A stretch of 64,000 nt of DNA from Paraescarpia echinospica. Taxonomy: Eukaryota > Annelida > Polychaeta > Sabellida > Siboglinidae. Below the pieces are notes generated by a model that had not been told where the DNA came from, did not search any database, and worked only from the letters and a program-made list of their open reading frames with translations. Made by a program: the position numbers and the translations under genes. Within the stretch, counting starts at the first letter, position 1. The number at the start of each line of letters is the position of its first letter. This document shows, one piece after another, positions 11,645-23,316 of this stretch. The stretch lies in assembly GCA_020002185.1 (NCBI GenBank), contig CM034531.1, positions 73,336,778-73,400,777 on the forward strand. The letters are read 5' to 3'.

Positions 11645-12460
11645 ATTGTCACCCAGAGAATTAACTCTAGGTGGCAGGTGGACAAGGAAGCCCTTTGGCT
11701 AATCGAGAGTTCGACCCATTTATATATGTGTATCCCGCCCTTCTGAGGTATGTGTCGATTTTATTTTTAAACATATTCACGCTACTAGCACCCACACAAT
11801 CAGCAGATAATCTGTTCCACTCATTTACAGTCCTTTGTGAAAATAAGAACTTTCCTATATATCTAATCTAGTCTGCACCTTTGCTAATGTAACTTCATGT
11901 CCTCCAGTCCTTCTATATTTCTTAACTGAGAAAACAATATTTCTATCAATATTTTCATAACCATTCATTATTTTAAACACTTCTATCCGATCTCCACTCA
12001 ATCTCCTGGTTTCTAGTGTGGTTAGGCCGCAATTTTTAGGCGTATTTCATAATTAAGATCCCTCAGTTTTGGTATCATTTTAGTTGCTCTCCTCTGCACT
12101 CTTTGTAGCAAATCCTTCCTGCGATATGGCCTCCACGCTTGAATACAATATTCTAAATGAGGCCTAACTATTGTTTTGTACAGCGGTATTATTAGCTCTT
12201 TTTCCTTATACGTTATGTTTCGTCTAATTAATCCAAGGATTTGATTTCCCTTTGAAGCTGCAATTCCGCACTGCTCTGAAACCTTCATATCAGCACTAAT
12301 GGTTAACTCTAAGTCCTTTTCTTTTACAGTAGTACTTAGTACAATACCCACCATTGTATATTCTACCTCTTCGTTCCCATGTCCTGCGTGGAGGCATTTA
12401 CATTTCCAAAAATTGAACAGCATTTGCCACTTTTCAAACCATTTGATCAAGTTGTCAAGA
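11645..12460 (-). mobile_element. CR1 LINE (CR1-B), 3' segment
   Basis: C-terminal part of ORF2. The minus frame 12022-12460 includes LIKWFEKWQMLFNFWKCKC, KEKDLELTISADMKVSEQC, KEKELIIPLYKTIVRPHLEY and QRRATKMIPKLRDLNYE, which is the standard order after the RT palm in CR1 elements. A frameshifted tail continues to about 11650, with GHEVTLAK- and NEWNRL-like remnants. The element's remaining parts lie at 14113-14674 and 32582-35373, separated by later insertions. Several stops make it dead. Confidence 0.85.
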
Positions 12461-14112
12461 TGAATGAATGAACGTTTATTCAGAACATTGATAACAATAT
12501 ATACAAGACAAGACAACCAAACAAGTTTAACTATAATACAAGTGAGAATATACAATGTTTGAAGGAGGTAAATACGAAGTCATTGACTTTTGTGTAAATT
12601 TACCCCTGACATGTATTTATATATATAAATATATACATGTATGTATACATACATATACACACATATATACATACATATATTCACATACATACATACATGT
12701 ATTTTGAGACATCAATATTATATTATTCGAATTTGCTATTCATCTAACCATCTAGCTACAATAATTGAAAACATGCAATGGAATATGTGCATATTCAAAA
12801 TTTAAAGTATGCCATAAGTACACATCTTTACACATATTGTAATTTCCTCAATGGCATGATTACATTTGTGTTTGATTTTATTTAGGTTTCCACAACCAGA
12901 TATTTCTCAAATAAAAGGTTCTTGCATTTACGCTTAAATTCAGTAATAGTATTAGTAGTTTTTAAATGATCACAGAGAATTCCATAATTGCACTCCCTTT
13001 ACACAAAGAGACATTGATCGCATGGTAGAACAGACTCTCTGTCGTTCTAGGTTATGATTAGCTCGCATTGAGTATGTTATTTCCCGTCTAGTAAACAAAC
13101 ACTGAATATTTGATGGCAAACAGCTGTAGTAAGCTTTGTACATAAATAACGATGTTTTCAGTTCTATGATATATGGACATTTTAGAACTTGTAATTGTTG
13201 GAAAAGTGAGTTTGTATGATCCAACCATCTTGCACCAAATATAATGCAGATTACTCTTTTTTGTACACCTTGTAATAAGAAAATACAGTTAGTATTTGTT
13301 GGGTACGTGTTTCCCCATATCTCTGCACAATACTTTAAATACGGCAAAAAGAGAGAACTGTATAGAATACGTCTACTATTTCTATCAAGTAGATGACTGC
13401 ATCTATGCATTATAGCTGTACTTTTTGAAAGCTTTGATTGTACGTATTTTATATGAGCTTTCCAATTTAGTAGATCATCAATAAACACACCCAAAAACTT
13501 GGTGACCCTTAATCTTTCGATATTAACATTTTGTATTTTGATATTAATTTCTTTGTTTAGCATACGATTTCCAAATAACATATAATTGGTTTTAGATATG
13601 TTCAGAGTTAATTTATTTACTGCAAACCATGTATACATTTGGTCCAGAACGTTACATACAGTTTCGTTTAGTTTATTGATGTTACTATTTGCATAAAAGA
13701 TATTAGTATCGTCTGCAAAGAGAATGTATTTTACTAGATTAGATATGTTACACATATCATTGACGTATAGAATGAATAGTTTGGGGCCCAGGATCGAACC
13801 CTGTGGGACACCACATGATATATTGCGCACAGTAGAATTACATTTGTCAATGGACACAAATTGTTTTCTGTTTTCTAGATAACTATTTAACCAGTTAAAT
13901 GCCCCACCACGGATACCAAGAAATTCCATTTTTTTACATAACAGTTTGTGATTGACAGTGTCAAATGCCTTTTTTAAATCGATAAAAACACCAATAGCAT
14001 ATTTTTTTGCATCCAATGATTGGGTTATTGCATCAACAAGATCTATTAGTGCGTGACATGTTGACATATTTTGTTGAAATCCATATTGGCTTGGGTTCAT
14101 TAGTTTGTGTTT
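12461..14112 (-). mobile_element. LINE-A copy 1, 5'-truncated, inserted in CR1-B
   Basis: A non-LTR element that starts inside its RT gene and ends in a (TTCA)n tail at 12461-12475. It is very similar to the longer copy at 55462-58512, and both have AT-rich 3' UTRs of TATACATACA type. It interrupts CR1-B ORF2 between the block ending DRQHL and the block starting LDNLIKW. A 4-bp ATCT is shared at both edges. The truncation point is at an AAACACAAACTAAT sequence that is internal in copy 2. It belongs to the Jockey/CR1/L2 superfamily. Confidence 0.85.
12970..14100 (-). pseudogene. LINE-A copy 1 reverse transcriptase (partial ORF2)
   Basis: A 376-codon open frame with RT blocks in order: QYGFQQNMSTCHAL, the palm block GVFIDLKKAFDTVNHKLL, VPQGSILGPKLFILYVND, the catalytic FADDTNIF (Ala-Asp-Asp), the thumb block KTNYMLFGN and TKFLGVFIDDLLNW. 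The N-terminal endonuclease and fingers are missing because of 5' truncation. The frame stops at 12970, short of the C-terminus seen in copy 2. The RT core is undamaged by stops, so the insertion is fairly young. Confidence 0.85.
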
Positions 14113-14674
14113 AGATCATCTTATAAATGTTGTCTATCTCCATCACTTTTAATCCTTCTAAACACTTTTTTATTATCCGTAAATTTCAACACCTTGCTTG
14201 TTATTTCATCATCCAAATCGTTGATATATATTAAGAATAATATAGGTCCTATTACTGATCCCTGTGGTACCCCACTCAATACCGATTTCCAGTTTGAAGC
14301 CTCCCCATCAACTACTACCCGTTGTCTTCTGTCAATCAGTCATTTTTCTATCCAGTTTAATATACCATTTCCTATGTCATGGGCCTTTAGTTTAAGCAGT
14401 AATCTTTGATGTGGTACTTTGTAGAAAGCTTTTTGAAAATCTAAGTAGACGATATCTACTGGTGATCCCTCATCTATCCACTTAGTGATGTCTTCCAAAA
14501 AATATAACATATTTGTTAAGCATGACCTCGCTTTAAAAAACCAATGTTGATATGGGTTTATCAAGTTATGTGATCTTTAATTAGTCTTTCTAATAATTTG
14601 CAAATCACTGATGTTAAACTTACTGGTCTACAGTTCTCTGACTTGTTTCTCGAACCTTTTTTAAATAACGGTAT
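14113..14674 (-). mobile_element. CR1 LINE (CR1-B), middle segment of ORF2
   Basis: CR1 RT palm and fingers: INPYQHWFFKARSCLTNML, DIVYLDFQKAFYKVPHQRLL, then in a second frame [19 protein letters not shown] and a degraded catalytic box. It is bounded on the left by LINE-A and on the right by the GGTAT target-site duplication of Gypsy-B (14670-14674). The catalytic FADD is changed (FTDNKK), another sign of decay. Confidence 0.8.
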
Positions 14675-14838
14675 TGTAGTGTATTCAGTTGTATCGTATC
14701 TAAACATTGATTAATACAGAGACTCACACAAACAAGTGCTTTCCAATTTTAACTCTGTATTTCTACTCCACGCTTCCGCCCAGGGATCAGGCCTTAATTA
14801 CATGAGGAGGGGAGCGGTCTTTAATAGTAGACACCACA
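14675..14838 (-). repeat. Gypsy-B 3' LTR
   Basis: 164 bp, starting TG and ending CA on both strands, preceded on the minus strand by the purine tract AATAAGGGAGGGA. It pairs with the LTRs at 23667, 26584, 29501 and 32418. Confidence 0.95.
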
Positions 14839-15236
14839 TCCCTCCCTTATTCAAACTGGAAACATGTTTTCTCAACATTCATATCTAACGTCCATTTGGT
14901 CAACAGTTCTTCTTTTGTAATTATTATGCTTACGTGATCTGGATAATGTTTACCAAATAAAGAGATACTTGTTATTATCATCATTGTCCATCATTTCGTT
15001 ACGATCAATCTGTAAACACAATCAGTCTCAGAATTTCCACTTCCCACTCATTACTTTAAAATAAAGTCATTCAGGTACTGAGGCGGTCTTCTTTGACGGG
15101 GTTGTCTACGATCACCGATGTTCGGGTTGTCATGATCTGCAGCCTCGGGTTCTCTTCTTTCACGGGGTTGTCTACGATCACCAATGTTCAGTTGGGCATG
15201 ATCGGCAGCCTCGGGTTGATCATCTTGTCTCACCAA
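14839..15236 (-). pseudogene. Gypsy-B integrase C-terminal tail with 24-residue repeat
   Basis: The frame ends at about 15051 and carries two tandem copies of a Pro/Arg/Asp-rich 24-residue unit (core EAADH..NIGDRRQPR.R). The frame is continuous with the integrase on the other side of Gypsy-A (19734 onward) when the duplicated ACCAA is discounted. The rest, to 14838, is 3' untranslated sequence and the purine tract. The repeat is a variable, basic, low-complexity tail with no known domain. Confidence 0.75.
15232..15236. repeat. Target-site duplication ACCAA (left copy) of Gypsy-A
   Basis: ACCAA directly flanks the Gypsy-A LTR here and again at 19734-19738. A perfect 5-bp duplication proves that Gypsy-A inserted into Gypsy-B. 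Confidence 0.95.
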
Positions 15237-15489
15237 AGCGTTGTTGTCTGGGTTCGTACAGAGACGCAGAGACGGCGTTGTATGAAACACGTTTTATTTT
15301 AGCAACATGGCGTGGTCAACACGCAAAGCATCACGGGACCTTATTCAGCGTTATACCAAATCGTCCCATATGATACAAGTCCAATGTGGGGTAACTCTAC
15401 ACCTCCCCTCAGAGTTCGCATTCACATGCTGAACTGTACAGTCATGTTCACCTGCAAACATGTCTCTAGACAATGGTGAACTTCGGTGA

Positions 15490-16518
15490 CTATAAGTTTA
15501 AACGTTCAGACGGCTTTATAGCTCTTCCTGATCTGGTCACAGTCACACATGGAGAGGCCGTGTCTCCGGTTAGGCTAGTGTCAGTGTGTTGTGGCGATGA
15601 TCGCATCGTCTCCGTAGTAGGTGCGCGCGATCTGCTTTCACTCATATCTGGGATGCCGGATGGTTGTGGCCCTCTCACCGGACTGGTCATTGCATGTTGT
15701 TCGTCCGGAGTAGGAACCAGAACTCTCCTGTTACGCCGCACCGTGCCGTATTCGGTTCTCACGAGATACAATCTAGGGTGATGTGTCTGTCTCAGTATCC
15801 TGCCCTGTCGGTCCTGATCCCTAACCCATACTTGGTCACCTGGCTGTAGGACAGGAAGTTCCTGTGTACTATGTCGGTTGTTGTAGGTGCGTGTTTGGTT
15901 GGATCTGTAGGCGTTCTCTTTGGTTCGGGCCTTCTCTCCGTCACCGGTCTGTACCCTTGGCTGAAGCGTGCTTGGGAGTGTTGGCAGTTTTTTTCGTAAC
16001 CTTCTTCCTATCAGTAGTTCGGCTGGGGGTAGTCCATTCTGTAACGGAGTTGACCGATATGTGAGAAGAACCAGGTAATGGTCTTCGTTCTTCCTGAGCA
16101 ACGCTTTCACTGTACGGACAGCTCTCTCCGCCTCGCCATTGGCTTGCGGATATCGCGGTGAGCTCGTTGTGTGAACGAACCCATATGTTGCTGCGAACTG
16201 TCGAAATGCATCAGCACTGAATTGAGGCCCGTTGTCTGACATGACAACATCTGGGATGCCGTGGACGGCAAACAGTTCCTTCAGCGTTGTGATGACACTT
16301 TCTGATGTTTGGTCGCGAAGCTGCTTGATCTCAATCCATCTCGAGTAATAGTCAATTGCGATGAGATATGCAATTCCATGAAACTCGAAAAGGTCCATGC
16401 CAAGCCTCTCCCAAGGACGAGATGGGAACGATGCTGGCATGAGTGGTTCTTTGGTTTCCGCACGATCTTTCGCACACGTTGAGCACTTAATAACCATGTC
16501 TTCTATGCAGTTGGACAA
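15490..16518 (-). pseudogene. Gypsy-A integrase
   Basis: A 342-codon frame that includes the integrase core. The first catalytic Asp is in GMDLFEFHGIAYLIAIDYYS, the second in MSDNGPQFSADAFR and the Glu in PQANGEAERAVRTVK, so DDE is complete. A chromodomain is not evident. The Arg/Thr-rich tail runs to about 15490. The integrase is open on its own but is cut off from the rest of Pol by upstream frame breaks. Confidence 0.88.
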
Positions 16519-16527
16519 TCCTGGCCA

Positions 16528-16969
16528 TCACACCGATGTGCGAGCCCGAGCGCGACATTTCGTGATACCAAGATGGCCCTGGTGTATGCAGTGTAGTATA
16601 TCTAAACGCATGGCCCTCGGAATCACGATGCGTTCGTCATACAGTAGGAGATCATCGACTACCGCCAGATGGCTCCTGTTCTCCCAGTACGGTCGTATCA
16701 GCGGCAGATGTGGCATGTAAGCTGGCCATCCTAGTGTGCAAAATGTTCTGACTTGTTCGCACTCAGCATCTGCTTTCTGTGCCGCTCGAATGTCCTGTAG
16801 ACGTTTCTCCGTAGCTGGAAGTATGGTTACTGTGTGTTTCGCGTAACACTACCTCTTCCACAAACATGATGTCGGTCTGCTCTGGGAAGTTGACGGGAGC
16901 GCGAGATAATGCGTCAGGTGTCGTTTGATGCTTTCTCGGGACGTATGCGACTTCCGGGTTGTATCGCAT
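16528..16969 (-). pseudogene. Gypsy-A RNase H-integrase connection and zinc-binding domain
   Basis: Two broken frames. 16763-16969 has YVPRKHQTTPDALSRAP, the conserved connection after RNase H. 16528-16716 has LPLIRPYWENRSHLAV and IHQGHLGITKCRARAR, the His-rich start of the integrase zinc domain. They are in different frames, so at least one indel separates them. Confidence 0.8.
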
Positions 16970-17616
16970 TATTCTCGTTGGATGCGAGGTGGCATCTTGG
17001 CTAGCTCTGTTGTTTTCAGAAGTGGCACGAGAGGTTTGTGATCAGTCTCGAGTGTGAAGTTTAGTCCCATCACATACTCTCTGAACTTCTCGCAAGCCCA
17101 GGTTGCTGCAAGAGCTTTCTTCTCTGTGACTGCATAGCGTTTCTCGGTTTCTGTGAGTGATCGGGAAGCATAGCAGACTGGACGACGTCTGCCACCATCT
17201 TGAATTAGCAGTAGCACTGCACCAATCCCCTGAGTAGATGCGTCTGCTGCGATCACTGTTGGGCGGTTTGGGTCATAGTGTGCAAGTACGTCGGGTGATA
17301 CAAGCATGTCTTTCACTTGCTGGTAGGCAGATTGTTGTGCCTCTTCCCATAACCATGCCCTGTCTTTGCACAGTAACTGGCGTAACGGTTCGTTGATATC
17401 AGCCAGTCGTGGAATGGATTTTCCCATTTGGTTCACCATGCCCATGAAGCGTTGGAGTTCCGTGACATTGGTGGGAGCTGGGAATTGTGCGATGGCTGCC
17501 GTCTTACTGCTGTCTGCGTGTATCCCTGAGGCATCGATGACATGTCCCAAGAACTTGATCGACCGCTTTGCAAATTCACACTTGTTGTTCAGCGTCAGTC
17601 CGGCTGCTGTAAGCAT
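16969..17616 (-). pseudogene. Gypsy-A RT thumb and RNase H
   Basis: A 215-codon frame. It begins with the RT palm/thumb segment (FLGHVIDASGIHADSSKT), then the RNase H-like domain with ADASTQGIGAVLL (first catalytic Asp) and ETDHKPLVPLLKT (later Asp). The Met start is only where the frame opens after a frameshift; the natural polyprotein reads through from the RT fingers. Confidence 0.85.
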
Positions 17617-17789
17617 AGCACGGCAGCTCTAACGCGCCTGTCATGTTCTGGTTGGTCTTTGCCATGTATCAAGATGTCGTCCATGTGTTGTTCAGCGTCA
17701 GTCCGGCTGCTGTAAGCATAGCACGGCAGCTCTAACCCACCTGTCATGTTCTGGTTTGTCTTTGCCATGTATCAAGATGTCGTCCATGT
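17584..17789. repeat. 103-bp tandem duplication in Gypsy-A RT
   Basis: 17584-17686 and 17687-17789 are near-identical, with a few substitutions. Each copy contains the catalytic HMDD(I/L) codons of RT. 103 is not a multiple of three, so the duplication shifts the frame. A single-base frameshift is present in both copies and so predates the duplication. Confidence 0.9.
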
Positions 17790-17928
17790 GGCAGATTACT
17801 CCTTCTTGGCCTTCCAGAATGGCCGACATCGAGCGCTGGAAAATTTCACTTGCTGAGCTGATACCAAACGGAAGTCTGTTAAAACAGAATCGCCCGAAAG
17901 GTGTGACGAATGTTGTGAGAAGCCTGGA

Positions 17929-19374
17929 CTACTCATCCAGTGGAAGTTGCCAGAATCCGCTGTTGGCGTCTAGTTTAGTGAATAACTTGCTTGTTCCCAG
18001 CTTAGCTAAACTTTCATCCACAGAGTGCACTGGGTGTATCTCCCGTAGGACCGCTCGATTCAGCTGTGTGAGATCAACACAGATGCGTAGTGAAGTTCCT
18101 GACGGCTTGGGAACAATCACAAGTCCCGAACACCAATCTGTGGGTTGTGTGACTGGAGAGATGACCCCCTGTCGCTGCATCATCACAAGTTCCGCTTTCA
18201 CCTTCAGCAGCAGAGGATGCGGGATCTTCCTCGGTGCGTACAAACACACTGGTCTGGCGTCTGCACGAAGCGTCACATGATATTCAGTCTTCAACTTGCC
18301 GAGGCCAGTGAATAGACTCGGAACTTCTGCTTTGAAGTTCGCTGTTGGATCATTTACTTCCTCAACGCCATCGGACCGCGACACAAGTCCGAGTTTAAAA
18401 CAAGCTTGTTTGCTCAACAGTGAACACTGTTGGTTATGTAGGACGTATACTGTCTCAGTTACTTCTTTGCCACGGTATTTCAGGGTCGCATGGAGTATGC
18501 CCCTGACCGGCAGATGGATGCCCCCTGGTCCACGGAGTTTCTTCTGATTCCTGAGGAGCTGAACCCGTTTCAACCACTGTTCCCTGTCACTTATGACCGA
18601 AACTGATGCGCCTGTGTCGAGTTTGAAGCGTGTGTTATGACCGTTCACACTAACGCGTGCAGACCAAAAGTCACTCTCATCTTTGATCTCCCCCAGAAAT
18701 GGGATGTCCTCCCTCTTTACTTCGTGGACTCTGCCACTGTGTCTCCTGATTGCACTGCCACGACACACAGCTTGGAAGTGCCCTTGTTTTCCGCATGCCC
18801 GACAGCAGTAATTTTTAGCTGGACATTTCTGCCTGTCGTGTGCTGGTTGACGCCCGCACCATTGGCAGGTACTAGTCGTGTCATTGGGGTGAGTGTAGCC
18901 TCGTTTTGTTTTTTTGCTCCATTTTCTGGGTACTGCTTTACTAGCTGGCCTGACGTGATCGATTTCGCGGGCACTGGAGGGCGTGCTAATTTCCCCTCTT
19001 ACTACGTCTCTGTCTAGCTTGCGTGCCTCCGCCTGGCGGATAACCTGGACAGCTTGCTCAAGCGTCAAATCTGGTTTTGACTGTAGGCGATCTGACAGTC
19101 CGTTGTCAGCGACGCCTGCGACTATTCTATCGCGGATCAACTCGTCTTTTAGATCACCATAACTGCTGTTTTCTGCCATTCGGTATAAGTCTTGTATAAA
19201 ACTGTCGACTGGCTCTGATGCCGTTTGTCGCCGGGTGTTGAAACGTGCCCTTTCGACAATGGTGTTTCTCCTCACATTGAAATACTGGTCAATGGCAGAC
19301 TTTACCTCGGCGTACGTTGCCTTATTTTCATAGATTTTGATCGTGGTCAGAATAGCGTCTGCACATTCGCCCAT
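17929..19374 (-). pseudogene. Gypsy-A gag-protease-RT (N-terminal part)
   Basis: A 481-codon frame. Gag capsid is at about 1-140. Nucleocapsid is at about 170-204, with a CQWCG..H..KC knuckle followed by CRACGKQGHFQAVC. The aspartic protease DTGASVSVI is at about 253-261. RT fingers start at about 360 (GLVIVPKPSGTSLRICVDL) and run to FTKLDANSGFWQLPLDE. The true gag start lies upstream, where LPLPGKFEG-like and RRFERY-like pieces occur at about 19420-19530 but are broken by stops and a frameshift. Confidence 0.88.
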
Positions 19375-19733
19375 TGCGTATAGCAGTGCTTACTTGTTCA
19401 AGCTGTGACTTTGCTTGTAGGCCTGATGCAACTCAGTAACGTTCGAATCTTCTTGACCATTTTGTCCATAATTCAGTTTGAGCTGGACCTGTTGCTCCTT
19501 CGAATTTCCCTGGAAGGGGAAGTTGCGTCGATTGGCGTACCTCTTCGTTGGCTATGTTCGCGTACCGTTGCCACCATGTGTTGTTGTCTGGGTTCGTACA
19601 GAGACGGCGTTGTGTGAAACACGTTTTATTTTAGCAACATGGCGTGGTCAGCACGCAAAGCATCATGGGGCCTTATTCAGCGTTATACCAAATCGTCCCA
19701 TATGATACAAGTCCAATGTGGGGTAACTCTACA

Positions 19734-20690
19734 ACCAATGACTCATTACTTGAAACAGAAATAGAGTCTGGAATATACTCTGACTCAGTGTCATTGTCTG
19801 TTTCATCATCTCGTGGAGTTATGTCTGGGGGAACATACTTCTTCACATGCGAAAAGTTTCTCTTGTATTGCACACCATCACGTGATTCAATCAATAACTG
19901 GTTACCGTGTTTACGCGTAACTGTGTACGGAACATGCTCGTATGCCGGGGTCAGTTTGTTCTGTTGTAATAGAACTTTGTCACCCGGTTTAATGGTACTT
20001 TCCCGTGCACCTCTTCGGTCATCCGAATACTCTTTCCCTTTCATCTTTAATTTAGTGTCACGATCGCGTACACCCTCATCTGTCATGTTGCTGTTGGATT
20101 CGAAGGAAGGTAGTTTCGTGCGAATTTTTCGCCGGAACAACAATTCAGCCGGACTCACACCTGTAGTTGTGTGATTCGTGCTTCTGTAAGCGAGAAGATG
20201 TGTGTTGAGTTCTCTTCTCCAATCACGTCCTTCGACTTGTGCTGCTCTAATAGCCTTCAGTAGAGTTCTGTTGGCACGCTCTACTTCTCCATTAGCCTGT
20301 GGCCATAGCGCAGTCACGGAACGATGCTTGATTCCATTGGTACGAAGTAATTCTTCAAACTCTGCTGACACTAGGTTTGGCCCATTGTCAGTCGTCACGG
20401 ACATAGTTAATCCGTGCGTCCCGAACATCGTTTTAAGACTCCCGATAAGCTTGTCTGTCGTAGTAGACTTCAGTATCGCGACTTCCGGGTATCTGCTGTA
20501 GTAATCAGTCACAACAAATACGTGTTCTCCATTTGGGAACGGTCCCATCAGATCAAGCGCCAAGTCTTGCCATGGACCATCTGGTAGTCTTGTACGGTGC
20601 ATAGGTTCTGGTTTTGACTGTGGTGTCACAACTTGACACGCATGACATGATCTTATGGCTCGTTCCACGGCCACATCAATTCCTGGCCAC
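19734..20690 (-). pseudogene. Gypsy-B integrase core
   Basis: Minus frame with the integrase zinc-domain end (RSCHACQV), the first Asp in DLALDLMGPFPNGEHVFVVT, the second in VTTDNGPNLVSAEF and the Glu in PQANGEVERANRTLLKA. The frame is interrupted at 19734 by Gypsy-A and resumes at 15236. The last residues before the boundary that appear in the raw frame come from the Gypsy-A LTR and are not part of the protein. Confidence 0.88.
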
Positions 20691-20741
20691 CATACTTTGT
20701 CGCGTAGTCTACTCTTGGCTTTTTACTACTCCCTGATGTCC

Positions 20742-21272
20742 CTAATGCGCCAACTCTATGACACGTTTCCTCTGTGATTTGGGTATCACTATTCGTGTTT
20801 GACGTAGGACCATTTTCCCTACGACAGAAAGTTCATTTTTTACCCACTTGTAATCCTGGGGGCACGTTCGTGGGTCACCACTTTTCAGGAATTGTCTCAC
20901 TGTTTTCAGTTCTGAATCAGCTGCTGATTCCCGTTCAATTTCTCGCGCTGTCAAAGCTTGAGGTACCGCGTTAGTTGCAATGAAGTAGATGTACTCATCT
21001 GCAACCTTTGACACTTTGCATGGTTCATGTTTCACTTCGGTAGGTAATTTGTTCACTTGTGTCAGTCTAGACAGAGCATCCGCGATGTTCATGGGTCCGG
21101 GTACGTATTTCACCGTGAAATTATACGGTTGCAAACGCAGAACCCATCGTTCAATTCGCGCTGACGGACGCGATCTCGCAGAATAGATTGTCTCCAACGG
21201 CTTATGGTCTGTGATCAGTTCAAAATGAATACCGTAAAGGTACATGTGGAATCGTTCGCACGCCCACACCAA
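20742..21272 (-). pseudogene. Gypsy-B RNase H C-terminal half and connection
   Basis: Frame with ELITDHKPLETIYSARSRPS and ARIERWVLRLQPYNFTVKYV, then the PGPMNIADALSRL connection and a Lys/Glu-rich stretch leading to the integrase zinc domain. A one-base frame change at about 21290 separates it from the N-terminal half. The same break is present in all tandem copies, so it existed before the array formed. Confidence 0.85.
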
Positions 21273-21436
21273 GGCCAGTGCTTCTTTCTCCGTTTGAGAA
21301 TATCGACGTTCGGTGTTCTGCTTGCATAGTACACAGGACGAAATTCGCCATTTGGTTCCTGTATCAACACAGCGCCGAGTCCTACCGGTGATGCATCTGC
21401 AATGACTTGAGTCTTTGCATCTTTGCTCCTGTCGAA

Positions 21437-22177
21437 TTACGCAAGAGTCGCTGCATTCGCCATGCTCCTTTTCACACTTTCAAACGCTTCATGTTGTTCG
21501 CGTTTCCATTCGAATGACACATTGTGTTTAGTTAACCGTCGTAATGGTTCAGCCACTGTTGCCAAGTCTGGAATGAACTTCGAACAGTATGTGACCAGTC
21601 CCATGAAGCTACGGACTTCTGATGCATTTTCCGGTCGCTTTGCCGTCGTGATTGCTTCCATTTTGGAATCGTCTGATGCAATTCCATGTCTCGACAGCAC
21701 ATGTCCCATGAACGTTAACTTGGACATGTAGAACTTTGATTTTTCTTTGTTCAGTGTGAGACCTCTCTCGCTTAGACGTTTGAGCACCGCTTCGAGTCTT
21801 CTTCGGTGTTCGGCTTCGTCCCTCCCATTGATGATCAGATCATCAGAGATATTGTTGACTCCTTGCAACACATCCTGTATGACATGTTGGTACATCTCTG
21901 GTGCTGACGATATCCCAAACATTAATCGTTTGTATCGCCACAGTCCCACATGACTTGTGAACGTCGTGATCTCACGGGATTTCTCGTTTAGCTCTATCTG
22001 GTGGTATCCAATTTTCAAGTCGATCTTGCTGAATACCGTGCTATTGTTCATGTGCTCGAGGATTTCATCCACTGTTGGAATTGGATGTCGCTCTCGTTCT
22101 ACTGCCGAATTTGTCTCATATCGACACATAGTCTGATATCTCCCGACGGTTTTGGAACAACTATGGGAGACACCCAA
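21437..22177 (-). pseudogene. Gypsy-B RT palm/thumb and RNase H start (unit 0)
   Basis: RT palm with TVFSKIDLKIGYHQIEL, the FGISSAPEMYQHVIQ block, the catalytic segment NNISDDLIINGRDEAE (the usual Tyr/Val-x-Asp-Asp region reads ISDD), and FMGHVLSRHGI. A 4-bp deletion at about 22110, absent from units 1-3, puts it out of frame with the RT fingers. Confidence 0.85.
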
Positions 22178-23316
22178 CGGGTTGGTCCAGTCGTTCGTTC
22201 GATTATGTCCATTTCCTCCAGCTCTCGGAGTTTGCTTTCCACTTTCTTCCTCAACGCAAACGGGATTCTACGCGTTGGCTGTACAATCGGTTGTACATTC
22301 TCGTTTATGTGCAGATTCAACTGATAGTCTTTCAGTTTCCCGACTCCATCAAACAGCTTTGGATATTTACGGAATATTTCCTCGGAACTTGTTTCGGTTT
22401 GACCACCTACTCGATTCACTGTCTGGATCTTCACTAGGTCTAGTTCCGTTGATGTCTGGTAGCTCAGAAAGTTACCTGAATCGCCATGCACAACTAACAC
22501 TGGTGCAGCTGTGTATTTGTGTCCCACTTCAATTTCGGCGATAAACTTCCCTCTTACATCTAATGCTTCTTTCTGGATAGGTTTGGACAACCAAGTTCTT
22601 GGTACGTGTTTTCGTCTGATATTTACACTCGCACCTGTATCGATCATGCAATGAACTGCTCTCTCATTCATCTTTACAACAGTTTCCGGTTGTTTTATGT
22701 ACTTCTTCTTCTGTCTATTCACGCTGAATATGTACTCGTCGTCACTCTCGGTGTTTTGTGCAACTTTTTTTACCGCTTTATTCTTGTCCCTGTGTCTTCC
22801 ACACTTTTGTTTCGTTTTGCACATCACAGCAAAATGTCCTTTCATATTGCATTTTCGACATATTTCATTCTTTGCCGGGCAGTGAGGATCTCTGGCAAAA
22901 TGATCAGGCTTCCCACATCTGTAGCATGACGTAGAATGTTGATATCCACATTTCGACCTGCTTTGATATTTTGATCTGGTCCCTTTCTTCGTACCGTTGC
23001 CGTTGCTACGGCAACCACCACTACATGACATTTTGTTTACTTCTTGTGGCATCTGCACATTTCCCTTCTCCATTTTTCTGGCGTGCATATCTGCTGCTTC
23101 CTCTGCTCTAGCAATATCTTGAGCATTTTGTAATGTCAGGTCTCTCTCTCGCAATAGTTTGTGACGCAAACGATGCGATTTGCACGATTCGACAAGTTGA
23201 TCTCGTATCATGTTGTTTCCCTCGGATCCGAATTCACATGTTTTCGTCAGTTGTTTTAGCCTTGTTACGAACTGGTCTGTCGTTTCATTGTCTATCTGTC
23301 TGGCTTGACGGACCAC
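22099..23316 (-). pseudogene. Gypsy-B nucleocapsid, protease and RT fingers (unit 0)
   Basis: A 405-codon frame. Capsid C-terminal helices (DQFVTRLKQLTKTCEFG) come first. Two zinc knuckles follow (CYRCGKPDHFARDPHC and CRKCNMKGHFAVMC), then protease MIDTGASVNI and RT fingers ending CVDMRQ. A 2-bp deletion relative to units 1-3 removes protease residues just after the active site. Confidence 0.85.

Larger units (their letters stand above)
15237..19733 (-). mobile_element. Gypsy-A LTR retrotransposon, complete, nested in Gypsy-B
   Basis: A 4497-bp element with LTRs at 15237-15401 (165 bp, 3') and 19577-19733 (157 bp, 5') and target-site duplication ACCAA. The LTRs differ by six substitutions and one 8-bp tandem duplication (GACGCAGA-type) in the 3' LTR. 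TGGTGGCAACGG directly follows the 5' LTR as a likely primer-binding site, and GAGGGGAGG precedes the 3' LTR as the purine tract. The gene order gag-PR-RT-RH-IN and the protein type (K02A2.6-like) place it in the Gypsy superfamily, near Mag. Stops, a frameshift and a 103-bp duplication in RT make it inactive. Confidence 0.95.

Noticed and set aside
15051..15290. Separate small gene with EAADH repeats
   Set aside because: It is the C-terminal tail of the Gypsy-B polyprotein, cut off by the nested Gypsy-A; the first residues of the raw frame come from the Gypsy-A LTR.
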